This document shows, piece by piece, positions 32,044 through 41,155 of a stretch of 48,388 bases of DNA. A program made the translations under genes and the position numbers. Each line of letters opens with the position of its first letter. Position 1 is the first letter of the stretch. The DNA comes from an uncultured Marvinbryantia sp. GTDB taxonomy: Bacteria > Bacillota > Clostridia > Lachnospirales > Lachnospiraceae. The stretch is from positions 1 through 48,388 of the forward strand of contig CAKRON010000009.1 of assembly GCA_934373455.1 (NCBI GenBank), read 5' to 3'. Under the pieces are notes generated by a model that was given only the letters and a program-made list of their open reading frames with translations, ran no database searches and was not told the DNA's origin.

Positions 32044-33153
32044 TCAGATATATTTTTGAATGATTGCATTCATCTCGTCCCACTTATGTTCCATATCTTC
32101 CACAAGTTTAAACTGGGTACGTGCCCGGTCAAGATTGTGATGCGGACGGTGAATCTTAAAATAGGTGTCACCGCAAAGATAGTCAGTCAGAAAACGCATA
32201 CCACATTCATAAGTCATGACTTTGGCTCCAAGTGGAAGTGCCTGAATTTCTTCCGGAGTCAGCTGACTGCCGCAGCCTTCCAGAAAGCCTTTGACATAGT
32301 TTTCATACAGTTCCATGCTGCAGCTGACTTTAGAAAGATCGGTCTCATCTTCCGCAGCAGTGCTGGCACCAAATCTTATGGAATCACCAAAATCATTGAC
32401 AGACAGACCTGGCATAACTGTATCCAGATCAATGACACACAGACCTTTTCCGGTGACTTCATCAATCAGTACATTATTGGATTTGGTGTCATTATGTGTA
32501 ACTCGTAATGGGAGTTTCCCCTGGTTCTGCATATTCTCAAGTGCACATGCCAGATCAAATCGTGTTTTCACAAAAAGGATTTCATCCTGTACACTCGCTG
32601 CACGATGACAAATGTCTTCTGCAACTGCTTTTTCAAAATTACCAAAGCGGACAGCTGTGTTGTGGAAATTTGGAATGGTTTCATGCAGTGTGTCAGCAGG
32701 GAAATCTGCCAGCATTTGCTGGAAACGTCCAAATGATAGTGCGCTCTGGTAAAAATCTTCCGGATTCTTTACCTGATCCAGTGCATATACATGATCAACA
32801 TAATGGTAGGCACGCCAGTATTCACCGAAACCATCTATAAAGTATGGTTTGCCATCCTGTGTAAAAATAAAATCCAGTGTTTCACGTCTTGGATTTCCGC
32901 CGGCAGCAAGGATTTTCTTTTTTAAGTGATCTGTAACACTGATAATGTTTTCCATCAGTGCTTCCGGGTCAGTGAAAATGGACTTATTCATATGCTGCAG
33001 GATATATTTCTGATCTTCTTCAGATTGCTGAAAAGTCAGCAGATACGTATCATTAATGTGACCGTTCCCATAAGGAACACAGTCTTTATAAGCGCCTTTA
33101 ATCGCAAAGCCATGGCAGGCCTGGGATAAACCGGCAGTAGCTTTCTGTCCCAT
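32044..33153 (-). CDS. N-acetylhexosamine 1-kinase-like phosphotransferase, paralogue 2
   Basis: A 369-residue paralogue of the kinase encoded at 29728-30843, with the same motifs: GNGHINDTYLL, LRVTHNDTKSNNVLID, GLCVIDLDTVMPGLSVNDFG and SIRFGASTAAEDE. It follows the second permease gene by 16 bases, with AAAGGAG 6 bases before the ATG at 33153, so it belongs to the importer operon. The frame is open into the permease gene, but those residues are not part of the family. Having one kinase in the importer transcript and one behind the nucleotidyltransferase suggests different sugars or different expression. Confidence 0.87.
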   Translation of the reverse strand: MGQKATAGLSQACHGFAIKGAYKDCVPYGNGHINDTYLLTFQQSEEDQKYILQHMNKSIFTDPEALMENIISVTDHLKKKILAAGGNPRRETLDFIFTQDGKPYFIDGFGEYWRAYHYVDHVYALDQVKNPEDFYQSALSFGRFQQMLADFPADTLHETIPNFHNTAVRFGNFEKAVAEDICHRAASVQDEILFVKTRFDLACALENMQNQGKLPLRVTHNDTKSNNVLIDEVTGKGLCVIDLDTVMPGLSVNDFGDSIRFGASTAAEDETDLSKVSCSMELYENYVKGFLEGCGSQLTPEEIQALPLGAKVMTYECGMRFLTDYLCGDTYFKIHRPHHNLDRARTQFKLVEDMEHKWDEMNAIIQKYI

Positions 33154-33169
33154 AACGGACTCCTTTCTT

Positions 33170-34015
33170 TTAACCTTTGACACCACCGGATGTCAGTCCA
33201 CCTACAAGATTCTTTTCGATACCGATGAACAGTATTACAACAGGAACGATCGCATACAGAGATGCTGCGAACAGATACTGCCATTCGATCATGTTATAGC
33301 CATTGAAGATATTAATACCTACGGTCAGTGGCTTGAAGGTATCGGTAGAAATCAGTGTAAGTGCTACGGTATATTCATTCCATGCATTGATGAATACGAA
33401 AATCAGTGCAGTAACAATACCAGGTGCAGCGACCGGAAGCAGGATCTTAATCAGAGCCTGTACACGATTGCAGCCATCGATGGTTGCCGCCTGTTCCATT
33501 TCAGAAGAAATACTCATAAAAGTACCGCGCAGCAGCCAGATAGCAAAAGCCTGGTTAAATGCAGCGTTGATAAAGATTAACCCTACAATACTATTGGTCA
33601 GATGCAGAGACATCATGACTTTATAGATACCAATCAGAAGAACTACAGGAGCGAACATCTGAGAGACAATAACAAATCCCAGAAATGCAGTCTGTCCTTT
33701 GAATTTCATTCTGGATAAAGCGTAAGCAGCAGGAATACCACAGATCATGGCCAGGAGAGTAGATCCTCCGGCAATCAGGATCGAGTTCAGCATATAACTG
33801 CTCATTGGTGCCTTAGACCATACATCTGTCAGATTAGACCAGATGGCATGAATCGGGAATACAGTACCGGAAGTTGAAAAGATCTCAGCACGACTTTTCA
33901 GAGCGGTACAAATCGTTACAAAATACGGATATAATGTGATCAGGCAAATGATGATGACAACCAGATATAAAAATACCCGTGATATGATTTTTTTGTTGGA
34001 TTTCGTATTTTCCAT
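33170..34015 (-). CDS. ABC sugar transporter permease, MalG-type
   Basis: A 281-residue inner-membrane permease with six predicted helices. The EAA loop that contacts the ATPase reads EQAATIDGCNRVQALIKILL. The MalG-type ending (FAASLYAIVPVVILFIGIEK, then GLTSGGVKG) is clear. It begins 1 base after the MalF-type permease stop. No ATPase gene lies here; clostridial sugar importers of this type often share an MsmX-like ATPase encoded elsewhere. Confidence 0.93.
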   Translation of the reverse strand: MENTKSNKKIISRVFLYLVVIIICLITLYPYFVTICTALKSRAEIFSTSGTVFPIHAIWSNLTDVWSKAPMSSYMLNSILIAGGSTLLAMICGIPAAYALSRMKFKGQTAFLGFVIVSQMFAPVVLLIGIYKVMMSLHLTNSIVGLIFINAAFNQAFAIWLLRGTFMSISSEMEQAATIDGCNRVQALIKILLPVAAPGIVTALIFVFINAWNEYTVALTLISTDTFKPLTVGINIFNGYNMIEWQYLFAASLYAIVPVVILFIGIEKNLVGGLTSGGVKG

Positions 34016-34016
34016 A

Positions 34017-34895
34017 TCAGTCGTCTCCTTTCTTTAATACAGATACCATGTAAATACTTGCACAGATAAACAGAATCAGGAATCCAATGACGGAAACAGC
34101 GGCAGCATCACCTTGTTTACCATTATAGAATGCCAGTTTATACAGATATGTAACCAGTGTATCGGTACGGTTTGCCGGATCACCCTTTGTAATGGTCCAG
34201 ATGATCGGGAAAGAGTTAAATACATAAATGATATTCAGTACGGTACTTACAGTCAGGGAAGGACGTACCAGAGGAATTGTGATCTGGAACATCTTCTGCC
34301 AATAGTTGGCACCGTCTACAGTAGCTGCTTCATAAAAACCTTCATCGATACTTTGAAGACCGGACAGTACAGTAAAAGTAACAAACGGGATCGTTACAAA
34401 AATACCGCAGGCGATTTCCCATGCAAAGTAGGCACCGGCTGTTGATGTCCAGTTTATGGCATGATCAATAATTCCAAGCTTCATAAGAAGTGTATTTAAG
34501 GTACCATAGTCAGTATCTATGATAAACTTCCAGATGCTGGCCTGTACGATCAGTGTGGTAGCCCATGGAAATACAACGATGGCACGGGCAACTTTACGGC
34601 CTTTAAACTCATTATTTAAAATAATAGCCAGGATAAAGCCGAGTAAGGTAGATAATCCTACTACGGCAACAGTCCAGACAATGGTATTTTTCAGAACCAT
34701 GGAAAACACCGGACTGCTCAGTACTTTATGGAAATTATCAAATCCGCAGAATCCCTTAATCAAACCGGCTTTACTTATTTTACTGAAAGACATACGAAAT
34801 ACAAAGCCGATTGGGATCACGATGAAAATCGCCATTAAAAGTACACTGGGAAGAATCCAGATGTATGGTTCCAGATTTTGAAATTTTTTCTTCAC
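34017..34895 (-). CDS. ABC sugar transporter permease, MalF-type
   Basis: A 292-residue permease. The N-terminal helix (YIWILPSVLLMAIFIVIPIG) and FVFRMSFSKIS are typical of MalF/LacF-type subunits; the EAA loop reads EAATVDGANYWQKMFQITI. It pairs with the MalG-type permease to form the channel. It is separated from the binding-protein gene by a hairpin with a T run that can limit read-through. Confidence 0.93.
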   Translation of the reverse strand: MKKKFQNLEPYIWILPSVLLMAIFIVIPIGFVFRMSFSKISKAGLIKGFCGFDNFHKVLSSPVFSMVLKNTIVWTVAVVGLSTLLGFILAIILNNEFKGRKVARAIVVFPWATTLIVQASIWKFIIDTDYGTLNTLLMKLGIIDHAINWTSTAGAYFAWEIACGIFVTIPFVTFTVLSGLQSIDEGFYEAATVDGANYWQKMFQITIPLVRPSLTVSTVLNIIYVFNSFPIIWTITKGDPANRTDTLVTYLYKLAFYNGKQGDAAAVSVIGFLILFICASIYMVSVLKKGDD

Positions 34896-34936
34896 AGGAA
34901 CACCTCGTTTCTATATTTTTTAAGAATGCTATTAAA

Positions 34937-34969
34937 AAATGGACCGGACCTAAATAGCCCGGCCCATTT
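34937..34969 (-). terminator. Terminator/attenuator between binding-protein and permease genes
   Basis: AAATGGACCGG (34937-34947) pairs with CCGGCCCATTT (34959-34969) with one mismatch. On the reverse strand six T residues follow. Such hairpins keep the binding protein in excess over the permeases. Confidence 0.8.
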
Positions 34970-34995
34970 CCTATGTCTGGAAAAATGGCTCTGAC

Positions 34996-36222
34996 TTAAC
35001 CTGCAATTTCTGCCTGAAGATTATCCAGCTGTTCCTGAACGCTTTCGCCAAGGAGAGCATTCTGTTCAGCACTGATAACGCCCTGTTTTACATCTGCCCA
35101 TTCAGCTTTTGCTGTAGGATAGAATTTACAGTTTCCAAGAATGTCAATCCAGCTGGCCATATCTGGATCAGCTGCTGCAAGAGCTTCACCACCGGTCTTG
35201 GTTGCTGGCAGGAAACCTTCCATAGCTACCCATTCAGTGTAACGTGCATCATCATAGAAGTAATCGAAGAAAGTAGAGATAGCTGCTTTCTCTTCATCTG
35301 AATAATCATTATCGAAGCACATGAAACGGTCCATAACACCTGCAGATACAGATTCACCTGTATTACTTGGAATAGATGCTACACCGTAGTTTACTTCATT
35401 ACCGCCGTCAGCGATGTAGGTTGGTAAACTGTTAGGAGCGATAACCATAGCAATCTTGCCTGCTCCGAACATATCCTGCAGATCGTAACGAGTATCATTA
35501 GCAGGATCACTGTTTGTGTAACCGGAATTTACAAGACCGATGGCATATTCGATCGCTTCTACGTTCTCAGGACTGTTCAGTGTCCAGTTGCCTTCGTCAT
35601 CTACGAATCCACCGCCGTTATTCCATGTATAGTAAGCAAATGCAGCCTGACCTTCGTCAGTTGTCATATCAATACCCCATGGATAAAGGCTGTCGTCATA
35701 AGCCTTAATAGCTTCACATGCTGCTGTCAGTTCATCCCATGTAGTAGGAACTTCTACACCGGCAGCTTCTAAGATGTCTTTGTTGTAATACAGAGCACGA
35801 GCGGAAGCAAGGTCTGGGATAGCCCATACAGTACCATCTACTTCAGACTGTTCCAGGAATGCATCATACATCTTGCTGTATGTCTCTTCAGATACAACAT
35901 CCTGAATTGGAAGTAACAGATCGTCTGCCTGATAGTCTGCAAATACGTCGATGTTCAGAACATCCGGTGCTTCGCCGTTGGCGATACGTGTATTTACAAC
36001 TGTATAAATATCATTCCAGGATACTACTTCTACGTTCAGATTGATGCCAGGATTGTCCGCATTAAAATCCTCTACAAACTTTGCCCACCAGTCAGCGGTG
36101 TTCTGTCCGTACTGTGCAGCGATAACACTTACATCTACAGCTTCTCCCTCAGCCATTGCTCCCATAGATGCCATAGACAGTACCATTGCCATAGCTGCAC
36201 CTGCGGTTATTAATTTTTTCAT
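34996..36222 (-). CDS. Extracellular sugar-binding protein of the ABC importer
   Basis: A 408-residue solute-binding protein of family 1 (MalE-like). A signal peptide (MKKLITAGAAMAMVLSMASM) ends near GAMA; the mature part starts EGEAVDVSVIAAQYGQN. The hallmark FNADNPGINLNVEVVSWNDI and a VPTTWDELTAACEAI block are present. There is no Cys in or near the signal peptide, so no lipobox, which is unusual for a Gram-positive binding protein. AAGGAGGG precedes the ATG. First gene of the importer operon. Confidence 0.93.
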   Translation of the reverse strand: MKKLITAGAAMAMVLSMASMGAMAEGEAVDVSVIAAQYGQNTADWWAKFVEDFNADNPGINLNVEVVSWNDIYTVVNTRIANGEAPDVLNIDVFADYQADDLLLPIQDVVSEETYSKMYDAFLEQSEVDGTVWAIPDLASARALYYNKDILEAAGVEVPTTWDELTAACEAIKAYDDSLYPWGIDMTTDEGQAAFAYYTWNNGGGFVDDEGNWTLNSPENVEAIEYAIGLVNSGYTNSDPANDTRYDLQDMFGAGKIAMVIAPNSLPTYIADGGNEVNYGVASIPSNTGESVSAGVMDRFMCFDNDYSDEEKAAISTFFDYFYDDARYTEWVAMEGFLPATKTGGEALAAADPDMASWIDILGNCKFYPTAKAEWADVKQGVISAEQNALLGESVQEQLDNLQAEIAG

Positions 36223-36252
36223 TTTGAAACCCTCCTTAAAGATGAATTAGCG

Positions 36253-36283
36253 CAAATCGTTTCTATTTACGTACTACGATTTG
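36253..36283. promoter_or_regulatory. Operator-like inverted repeat before the binding-protein gene
   Basis: CAAATCGT (36253-36260) and ACGATTTG (36276-36283) form a perfect 8-bp inverted repeat just downstream of the expected transcription start. A sugar-responsive repressor is likely; none is encoded in the window. Confidence 0.6.
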
Positions 36284-36295
36284 TCTCATGGTAAA

Positions 36296-36324
36296 AGTAT
36301 ACTATAAAAAAATTGAAAAGTCAA
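36296..36324 (-). promoter_or_regulatory. Promoter of the sugar importer operon
   Basis: On the reverse strand TTGACT (plus 36319-36324), exactly 17 bases, TATACT (plus 36296-36301). Strong sigma-A match, with the operator-like repeat immediately downstream. Confidence 0.8.
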
Positions 36325-36391
36325 TTTAATTTATTCATAATGACTATTGCTTGAATTAATAATACAACAGACTTTGTGAAAAAAAGACAAG

Positions 36392-36420
36392 TTGACACAA
36401 AAGAACGCATAAGCTAAGAT
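36392..36420 (+). promoter_or_regulatory. Promoter candidate for the GH3 gene
   Basis: TTGACA (36392-36397), 17 bases, TAAGAT (36415-36420). A better -10 hexamer, TATAAT at 36433-36438, has no matching -35. Divergent from the importer promoter. Confidence 0.5.
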
Positions 36421-36498
36421 ATTATTCGTCAGTATAATAAAAAAGCGCAGACGGAGCGCATGTAATAGAGTGATTTGTATGAAGAATTGGAGAAAGTT

Positions 36499-39294
36499 AT
36501 GAAAGAATTCAGATTAAATATGGAGAAGTATCGAAATCTTGCCAGACGCGCTGCGGCAGAAGGGTGTGTGCTTCTGAGAAATGAAAATAAAGCACTTCCG
36601 CTGCAAGAAGAAATGCGGATTGCATTATATGGAAGAATTTCATTTCACTATTATAAAAGTGGCCTGGGATCCGGAGGATTGGTAAATACCGGAAAAGTCG
36701 ACAGTATTTTGGAGGCATTCCAGAAAGAAAATCTGATATTAGATGAGAAGCTGATTCAGATATATCAGAGGTGGATACAGGAGCATCCATTTGATGAAGG
36801 TGAAGGATGGGGAAAAGTACCATGGTCCCAGGAAGAAATGCCGGTTACAGAAGAAATGCTTGCCTGTGCCGGGAGTGCGGACGCAGCAATGATCGTAATT
36901 GGAAGAACCGCAGGTGAGGATCAGGATAATACAGATGCACCCGGCGGGTATCGTCTGACAGAGACAGAGGAAGAACTGATCAGGCAGGTTAGCGCCAGAA
37001 ATGCCCGTACAATTGTGATATTGAACGTGGGAAATATAATAGATATGAGCTGGGTGGAAAAATACCGCCCACAGGCAGTATTATATGTATGGCAGGGAGG
37101 TCAGGAAGGCGCACATGGGGTGGCAGATATCTGCATGGGAAGAATAAATCCATCCGGAAGGCTGACAGATACAATTGCTGATTGTATTCACAATTATCCG
37201 TCGGATACTTGTTTTGGTAATCTGACAGAGAATATATACAGAGAAGATATTTATGTAGGATATCGATATTTTGAAACTTTTGCCAAAGAGCAGGTACAGT
37301 ATCCTTTTGGATATGGGCTATCTTATACAACATTTCAGATAGAGGGAAATGTTACTTCACAGCATCTCGGAAGTGATGGAAAGACAACTGTCGGACTGGA
37401 AATTAAGGTACAGAATATTGGAGCGTGTGCAGGAAGAGAAGTGGTACAGGTGTATGCGCAGGTGCCTCAGGGAAAACTGGGGAATCCTTTGCGTCGTCTG
37501 GTGTGTTTTTACAAAACAAAAGAACTTCAGCCAGGAGAATGGATCTCTGATAAAGTAGCTGTTACGGGATATGATCTGGCTTCTTATGATGACAGTGGAG
37601 TCACCGGACATAAATCAGCATATGTTTTGGAAAAAGGGATTTATCGCTTTTTTGTAGGTGCAAATGTCAGAGATGCAGTGTTTGCCGGAGGATGTCAGCT
37701 GGAAGAACAGGTGATAGAACAGCTTCAGGAAGCAATGGCACCGGTTCAGACATTTCAGAGACTGCGTCCACAGGTACACCGGGAAAAAGATGGAGCAGAA
37801 AAAGTACAGGTCAAATGGGAAGATGTGCCGATTCGCAGCATTGACCCGCAGGAAAGAAGAAAGAGAAATCTTCCAATCGAATTACGGCAAACCGGTGATC
37901 AGGGATGGAAACTGGTCGATGTACTGGATAAAAAAGTTTCACTGGATGAGTTTACAGCGCAGCTGGCAGATGAGGATCTGATAGAAATTTTCCGTGGTGA
38001 GGGAATGTGCAGTGAGAAAGTGACTGCCGGAACGGCAGCGGCCTTTGGAGGAATTACACAGAAGCTTCAGATGTTTGGAATACCAGCTGCGTGCTGCGCT
38101 GACGGACCGTCTGGTATTCGAATGGATTGCGGTACCAAAGCATTTTCACTTCCAAACGGAACAGCACTGGGATGTACTTTTGATGTGGAACTGGTGGAAG
38201 AACTTTATACAATGGTTGGGCAGGAAATTCGACTAAATAAAATTGATTCTCTGCTGGGACCGGGAATGAATATTCACCGCCATCCTTTAAATGGAAGAAA
38301 TTTTGAGTATATTTCTGAAGATCCTTATGTTACCGGCAAAATTGCAGCAGCACAGATAAAAGGAATGAGCCGGCATCAGATTGCGGCGACAGTGAAGCAT
38401 TTTTGCGCTAATAATCAGGAAGCAGCAAGAAGCAGAATCGATAGTGTGATATCTGAGAGAGCATTAAGAGAAATCTATCTGAAAGGATTTGAAATTGCAG
38501 TAAAAGAAGGCGGCGCACGATCCGTTATGACGACGTATGGAGCGGTAAATGGACTATGGACATCTGGAAATTATGATCTGTGTACCACAATTTTGCGTGA
38601 CGAATGGGGATTTCATGGAATTGTGATGACGGACTGGTGGGCGATGGCGAATTATGAAGGAAGTCCGGCAGAAAAAAGTGTGCGAGCGCCGATGGCAGCA
38701 GCACAGAATGATCTTTTTATGGTGACTGCAGATGCCATGGACAGTGTCAAAGAAGATGATATGAAGAAGCAATTGGAAGCCGGCTGGCTGACAAGAGGAG
38801 AACTACAGAGAAATGCAAAGAATATCCTGGGATTTCTTCTGAAAAGTCCGGCGCTTCTTCATAAGAATCATCGCATTTGTGAAGAAGAGTTAAAGGCGAT
38901 GAACACAAAGGAAGAAGGTGATGTACTGGCCTTGGATTTGAAATATCTTGACGAAGAAGAAAATGGAAGTATACTTATCTCCAGAGACCTGCTTCATCCA
39001 AAATCCGGAAATGCAGATGTATTTGGGATTCACCTTAAGGAAAAAGGAACATACAGAATTTGCATGAAGCTGAAGTCTGAACTGGGAAGTCTGGCGCAGA
39101 TTCCGGTAACAGTGTATTGTGACAATATATTGAAGAACATGATATCTGTACAGGGAAGTCAGGGCGCATGGCTGAAGATTGACAGGGAGTTGGATCTTTT
39201 GATGGCAGGAAATCATTATATTAAGTTTTATTATGGAGGAAATGGACTGGAATTTGAGTCTGTGCAAATTTATCTGGAGGAAGAACATGACTGA
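36499..39294 (+). CDS. Circularly permuted family 3 glycoside hydrolase (beta-glucosidase-like)
   Basis: A 931-residue cytoplasmic glycosidase with GH3 domains in reversed order. The C-terminal-type sandwich domain comes first (AAAEGCVLLRNENKALPL, residues about 17-240), then a fibronectin-III-like part (GREVVQVYAQVPQG), and only then the barrel domain with ADGPSGIRMD, ATVKHFCANNQEAARSR and the nucleophile Asp712 in VMTDWWAMANYEG. This order is known from Ruminococcus albus and Butyrivibrio enzymes. The last about 110 residues look like a carbohydrate-binding sandwich. No signal peptide, so it acts on imported oligosaccharides. The ATG at 36499 has GGAG 6 bases upstream; the TTG at 36475 is less likely. 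Confidence 0.92.
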   Translation: MKEFRLNMEKYRNLARRAAAEGCVLLRNENKALPLQEEMRIALYGRISFHYYKSGLGSGGLVNTGKVDSILEAFQKENLILDEKLIQIYQRWIQEHPFDEGEGWGKVPWSQEEMPVTEEMLACAGSADAAMIVIGRTAGEDQDNTDAPGGYRLTETEEELIRQVSARNARTIVILNVGNIIDMSWVEKYRPQAVLYVWQGGQEGAHGVADICMGRINPSGRLTDTIADCIHNYPSDTCFGNLTENIYREDIYVGYRYFETFAKEQVQYPFGYGLSYTTFQIEGNVTSQHLGSDGKTTVGLEIKVQNIGACAGREVVQVYAQVPQGKLGNPLRRLVCFYKTKELQPGEWISDKVAVTGYDLASYDDSGVTGHKSAYVLEKGIYRFFVGANVRDAVFAGGCQLEEQVIEQLQEAMAPVQTFQRLRPQVHREKDGAEKVQVKWEDVPIRSIDPQERRKRNLPIELRQTGDQGWKLVDVLDKKVSLDEFTAQLADEDLIEIFRGEGMCSEKVTAGTAAAFGGITQKLQMFGIPAACCADGPSGIRMDCGTKAFSLPNGTALGCTFDVELVEELYTMVGQEIRLNKIDSLLGPGMNIHRHPLNGRNFEYISEDPYVTGKIAAAQIKGMSRHQIAATVKHFCANNQEAARSRIDSVISERALREIYLKGFEIAVKEGGARSVMTTYGAVNGLWTSGNYDLCTTILRDEWGFHGIVMTDWWAMANYEGSPAEKSVRAPMAAAQNDLFMVTADAMDSVKEDDMKKQLEAGWLTRGELQRNAKNILGFLLKSPALLHKNHRICEEELKAMNTKEEGDVLALDLKYLDEEENGSILISRDLLHPKSGNADVFGIHLKEKGTYRICMKLKSELGSLAQIPVTVYCDNILKNMISVQGSQGAWLKIDRELDLLMAGNHYIKFYYGGNGLEFESVQIYLEEEHD

Positions 39295-40441
39295 AAAATT
39301 ATTTTATAAGGATGCTTATCAGAAGACTTTTGAGGCTACGGTAACAGAATGCAGGGAAGGAAAAAAAGGGTATGAGATTATCCTGGATCAGACAGCATTT
39401 TACCCGGAAGGCGGAGGACAGCCAGGTGATATCGGATATCTGCAAACTGAGGATCAGAAAGTCGAAGTCACAGATACCCACGAAAAAGATGGGGAAATTC
39501 TTCATTTTTGTGGACAACCTCTTGAAAAAGGGAGTAAGGTAACTGGCAGTATTGATTGGGAGAGAAGATTTGATCTGATGCAGAATCACTCCGGTGAACA
39601 CATTGTCAGTGGTCTGGTACATCACAAATTCGGATATAATAATGTGGGATTTCACATGGGAAAAGATACCGTAACCATTGACTTTGACGGAGAATTTTCT
39701 GTAGAAGATATGTATCGGTTTGAGCAGGAAGCCAATGCAAGAATATGGGCAAACGAACAGGTTGATATTACGTCTTATACGGAAAAGGAAGCAGAAACAG
39801 TAGAATACCGCAGCAAGAAAGAATTGCACGGAGTGGTGCGGGTTGTGACGTTTCCAAACGCCGACGTATGTGCCTGCTGTGGGACACATGTGAGATATAC
39901 GGGAGAAATTGGTCTGATTAAGCTGATCTCACTGCAGAAGTGGAAAGGTGGTGTGCGCATGGAGATGCTTTCCGGCAGAAAAGCTATGGAATATGTGGCC
40001 GACGTGTGCAGACAGAATCAGCAGATATCAGTGGCTTTATCGGCAAAACCATTAGAGACGGCAGAAGCGGTAGAGCATTTGAAAAAGTTACAGATGGATC
40101 AGCAGTTTCATGCCGGAGCGCTGGAGCAGAAACTATTTCAGTATATGGCAAAACAATATGAAGGAAGCGGAAGTGTACTTCTGTTTGAAGAGGGGCTGGC
40201 AGCAGACAGTGTGCGTAAATTAACTGCGGAAATTATGGAAACATGTGAAGGACGCTGTATTGTATGCTCCGGAGATGATGAAAATGGTTATAAGTACGCC
40301 ATGGGAGAAAAGGATGGAGATCTGCGTGCACTGGTAAAAGAATTTAACAGTACATTAAATGGACGCGGAGGCGGAAAGCCATTTTTTGTTCAGGGAAGTG
40401 TGGCTGCGACCAGAAAAGAAATTGAAGAATTTTTGAAGTAA
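39287..40441 (+). CDS. AlaX-type alanyl-tRNA editing protein with DHHA1 domain
   Basis: A 384-residue free-standing editing protein related to the C-terminal part of alanyl-tRNA synthetase. It hydrolyses tRNA(Ala) mischarged with Ser or Gly. Zinc ligands are visible: His101 and His105 in NHSGEHIVSG, and Cys197 and His201 in CACCGTH. GGGQPGD (42-48) is the conserved glycine motif. The C-terminal DHHA1 domain ends with FNSTLNGRGGGKPFFVQG. The long form with DHHA1 is the AlaX-L type. The ATG at 39287 overlaps the GH3 stop by 8 bases with GGAGGAAG upstream, so the two genes are co-transcribed although functionally unrelated. Confidence 0.92.
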   Translation: MTEKLFYKDAYQKTFEATVTECREGKKGYEIILDQTAFYPEGGGQPGDIGYLQTEDQKVEVTDTHEKDGEILHFCGQPLEKGSKVTGSIDWERRFDLMQNHSGEHIVSGLVHHKFGYNNVGFHMGKDTVTIDFDGEFSVEDMYRFEQEANARIWANEQVDITSYTEKEAETVEYRSKKELHGVVRVVTFPNADVCACCGTHVRYTGEIGLIKLISLQKWKGGVRMEMLSGRKAMEYVADVCRQNQQISVALSAKPLETAEAVEHLKKLQMDQQFHAGALEQKLFQYMAKQYEGSGSVLLFEEGLAADSVRKLTAEIMETCEGRCIVCSGDDENGYKYAMGEKDGDLRALVKEFNSTLNGRGGGKPFFVQGSVAATRKEIEEFLK

Positions 40442-40454
40442 ACGGATTTACCAG

Positions 40455-40484
40455 AAGAAGTATCGTGAAAATGCGGTACTTCTT
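40455..40484 (+). terminator. Terminator after the AlaX gene
   Basis: AAGAAGTA (40455-40462) pairs with TACTTCTT (40477-40484), plus CG pairs inside, followed by TTATTT. Confidence 0.8.
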
Positions 40485-40532
40485 TTATTTCAACGAAAAT
40501 TATGTCTGATAAAATAAAAATGTAATATACTA

Positions 40533-40561
40533 TTGACAAAACGCAACAGAATGTATATAAT
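40533..40561 (+). promoter_or_regulatory. Consensus promoter of the Tad pilus operon
   Basis: TTGACA (40533-40538), 17 bases, TATAAT (40556-40561): both hexamers match sigma-A consensus perfectly. The leader contains a perfect palindrome TGTCGA (40591-40596) / TCGACA (40598-40603) that may be an operator. Such a strong promoter usually needs a repressor. Confidence 0.85.
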
Positions 40562-40651
40562 AACATCACTTACCAATTCTGATAAGCATCTGTCGAATCG
40601 ACATCTACATCCAATAAAGTTTTCAAGTTAAAAATATAAAGGACAGGAAAT

Positions 40652-41155
40652 ATGAGAATGTTATTTTTGTTCAGTATAGGTGTGCTGGCTGTATTTTGGG
40701 ACTTTTATACCAGAAGGATTCCAAATCTGCTGATTTGTGCAGGAACGCTGGCAGGAATCGCATGGCAGTGGAGTGCCAATGGACCGCCAGGTATATGGTA
40801 TTTTCTGAGTGGAAGTATATTGCCGTTGGGCATACTTGGAATATTACATTATTTTAAAATGATGGGAGCAGGAGATCTGAAGTATCTTATGGTGACCGGA
40901 GGATTTCTTGGTCCGAAACAAAGTCTGAAATGTATCTGTATATCATTTCTGATTGCTGCGGTATTTTCACTGGCAGTAATTATCAAACATCGTATCTTAA
41001 AGAAACGTCTGATTCTATTGATTCAATATATAAAAGAAGTATTCAGCACCAGAATATGGCAGCCTTATATTTGCATGGACGAAGATCCGGCTTATCTGCA
41101 TATGTCGCTGCCGATATTCCTGGGCAGTATGCTGGTGACAGGAGGATGGATTTGA
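40652..41155 (+). CDS. tadV: Prepilin peptidase, A24 family (TadV/CpaA)
   Basis: A 167-residue membrane aspartyl protease. The first catalytic Asp17 is in FWDFYTRRIPN and the second, Asp75, in the GxGD-type motif MMGAGDLKYL. About four to five helices. It lacks the N-terminal methyltransferase domain, as in Tad-type peptidases. It should cleave the Flp pilin and pseudopilins at the G/x-x-x-x-E site. First gene behind the consensus promoter. Its stop overlaps the next gene. Confidence 0.9.
   Translation: MRMLFLFSIGVLAVFWDFYTRRIPNLLICAGTLAGIAWQWSANGPPGIWYFLSGSILPLGILGILHYFKMMGAGDLKYLMVTGGFLGPKQSLKCICISFLIAAVFSLAVIIKHRILKKRLILLIQYIKEVFSTRIWQPYICMDEDPAYLHMSLPIFLGSMLVTGGWI

Noticed and set aside
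40930..41151. Long N-terminal extension of the TadZ frame
   Set aside because: It lies inside the prepilin peptidase gene; the ribosome site at 41141-41145 marks the true start region.
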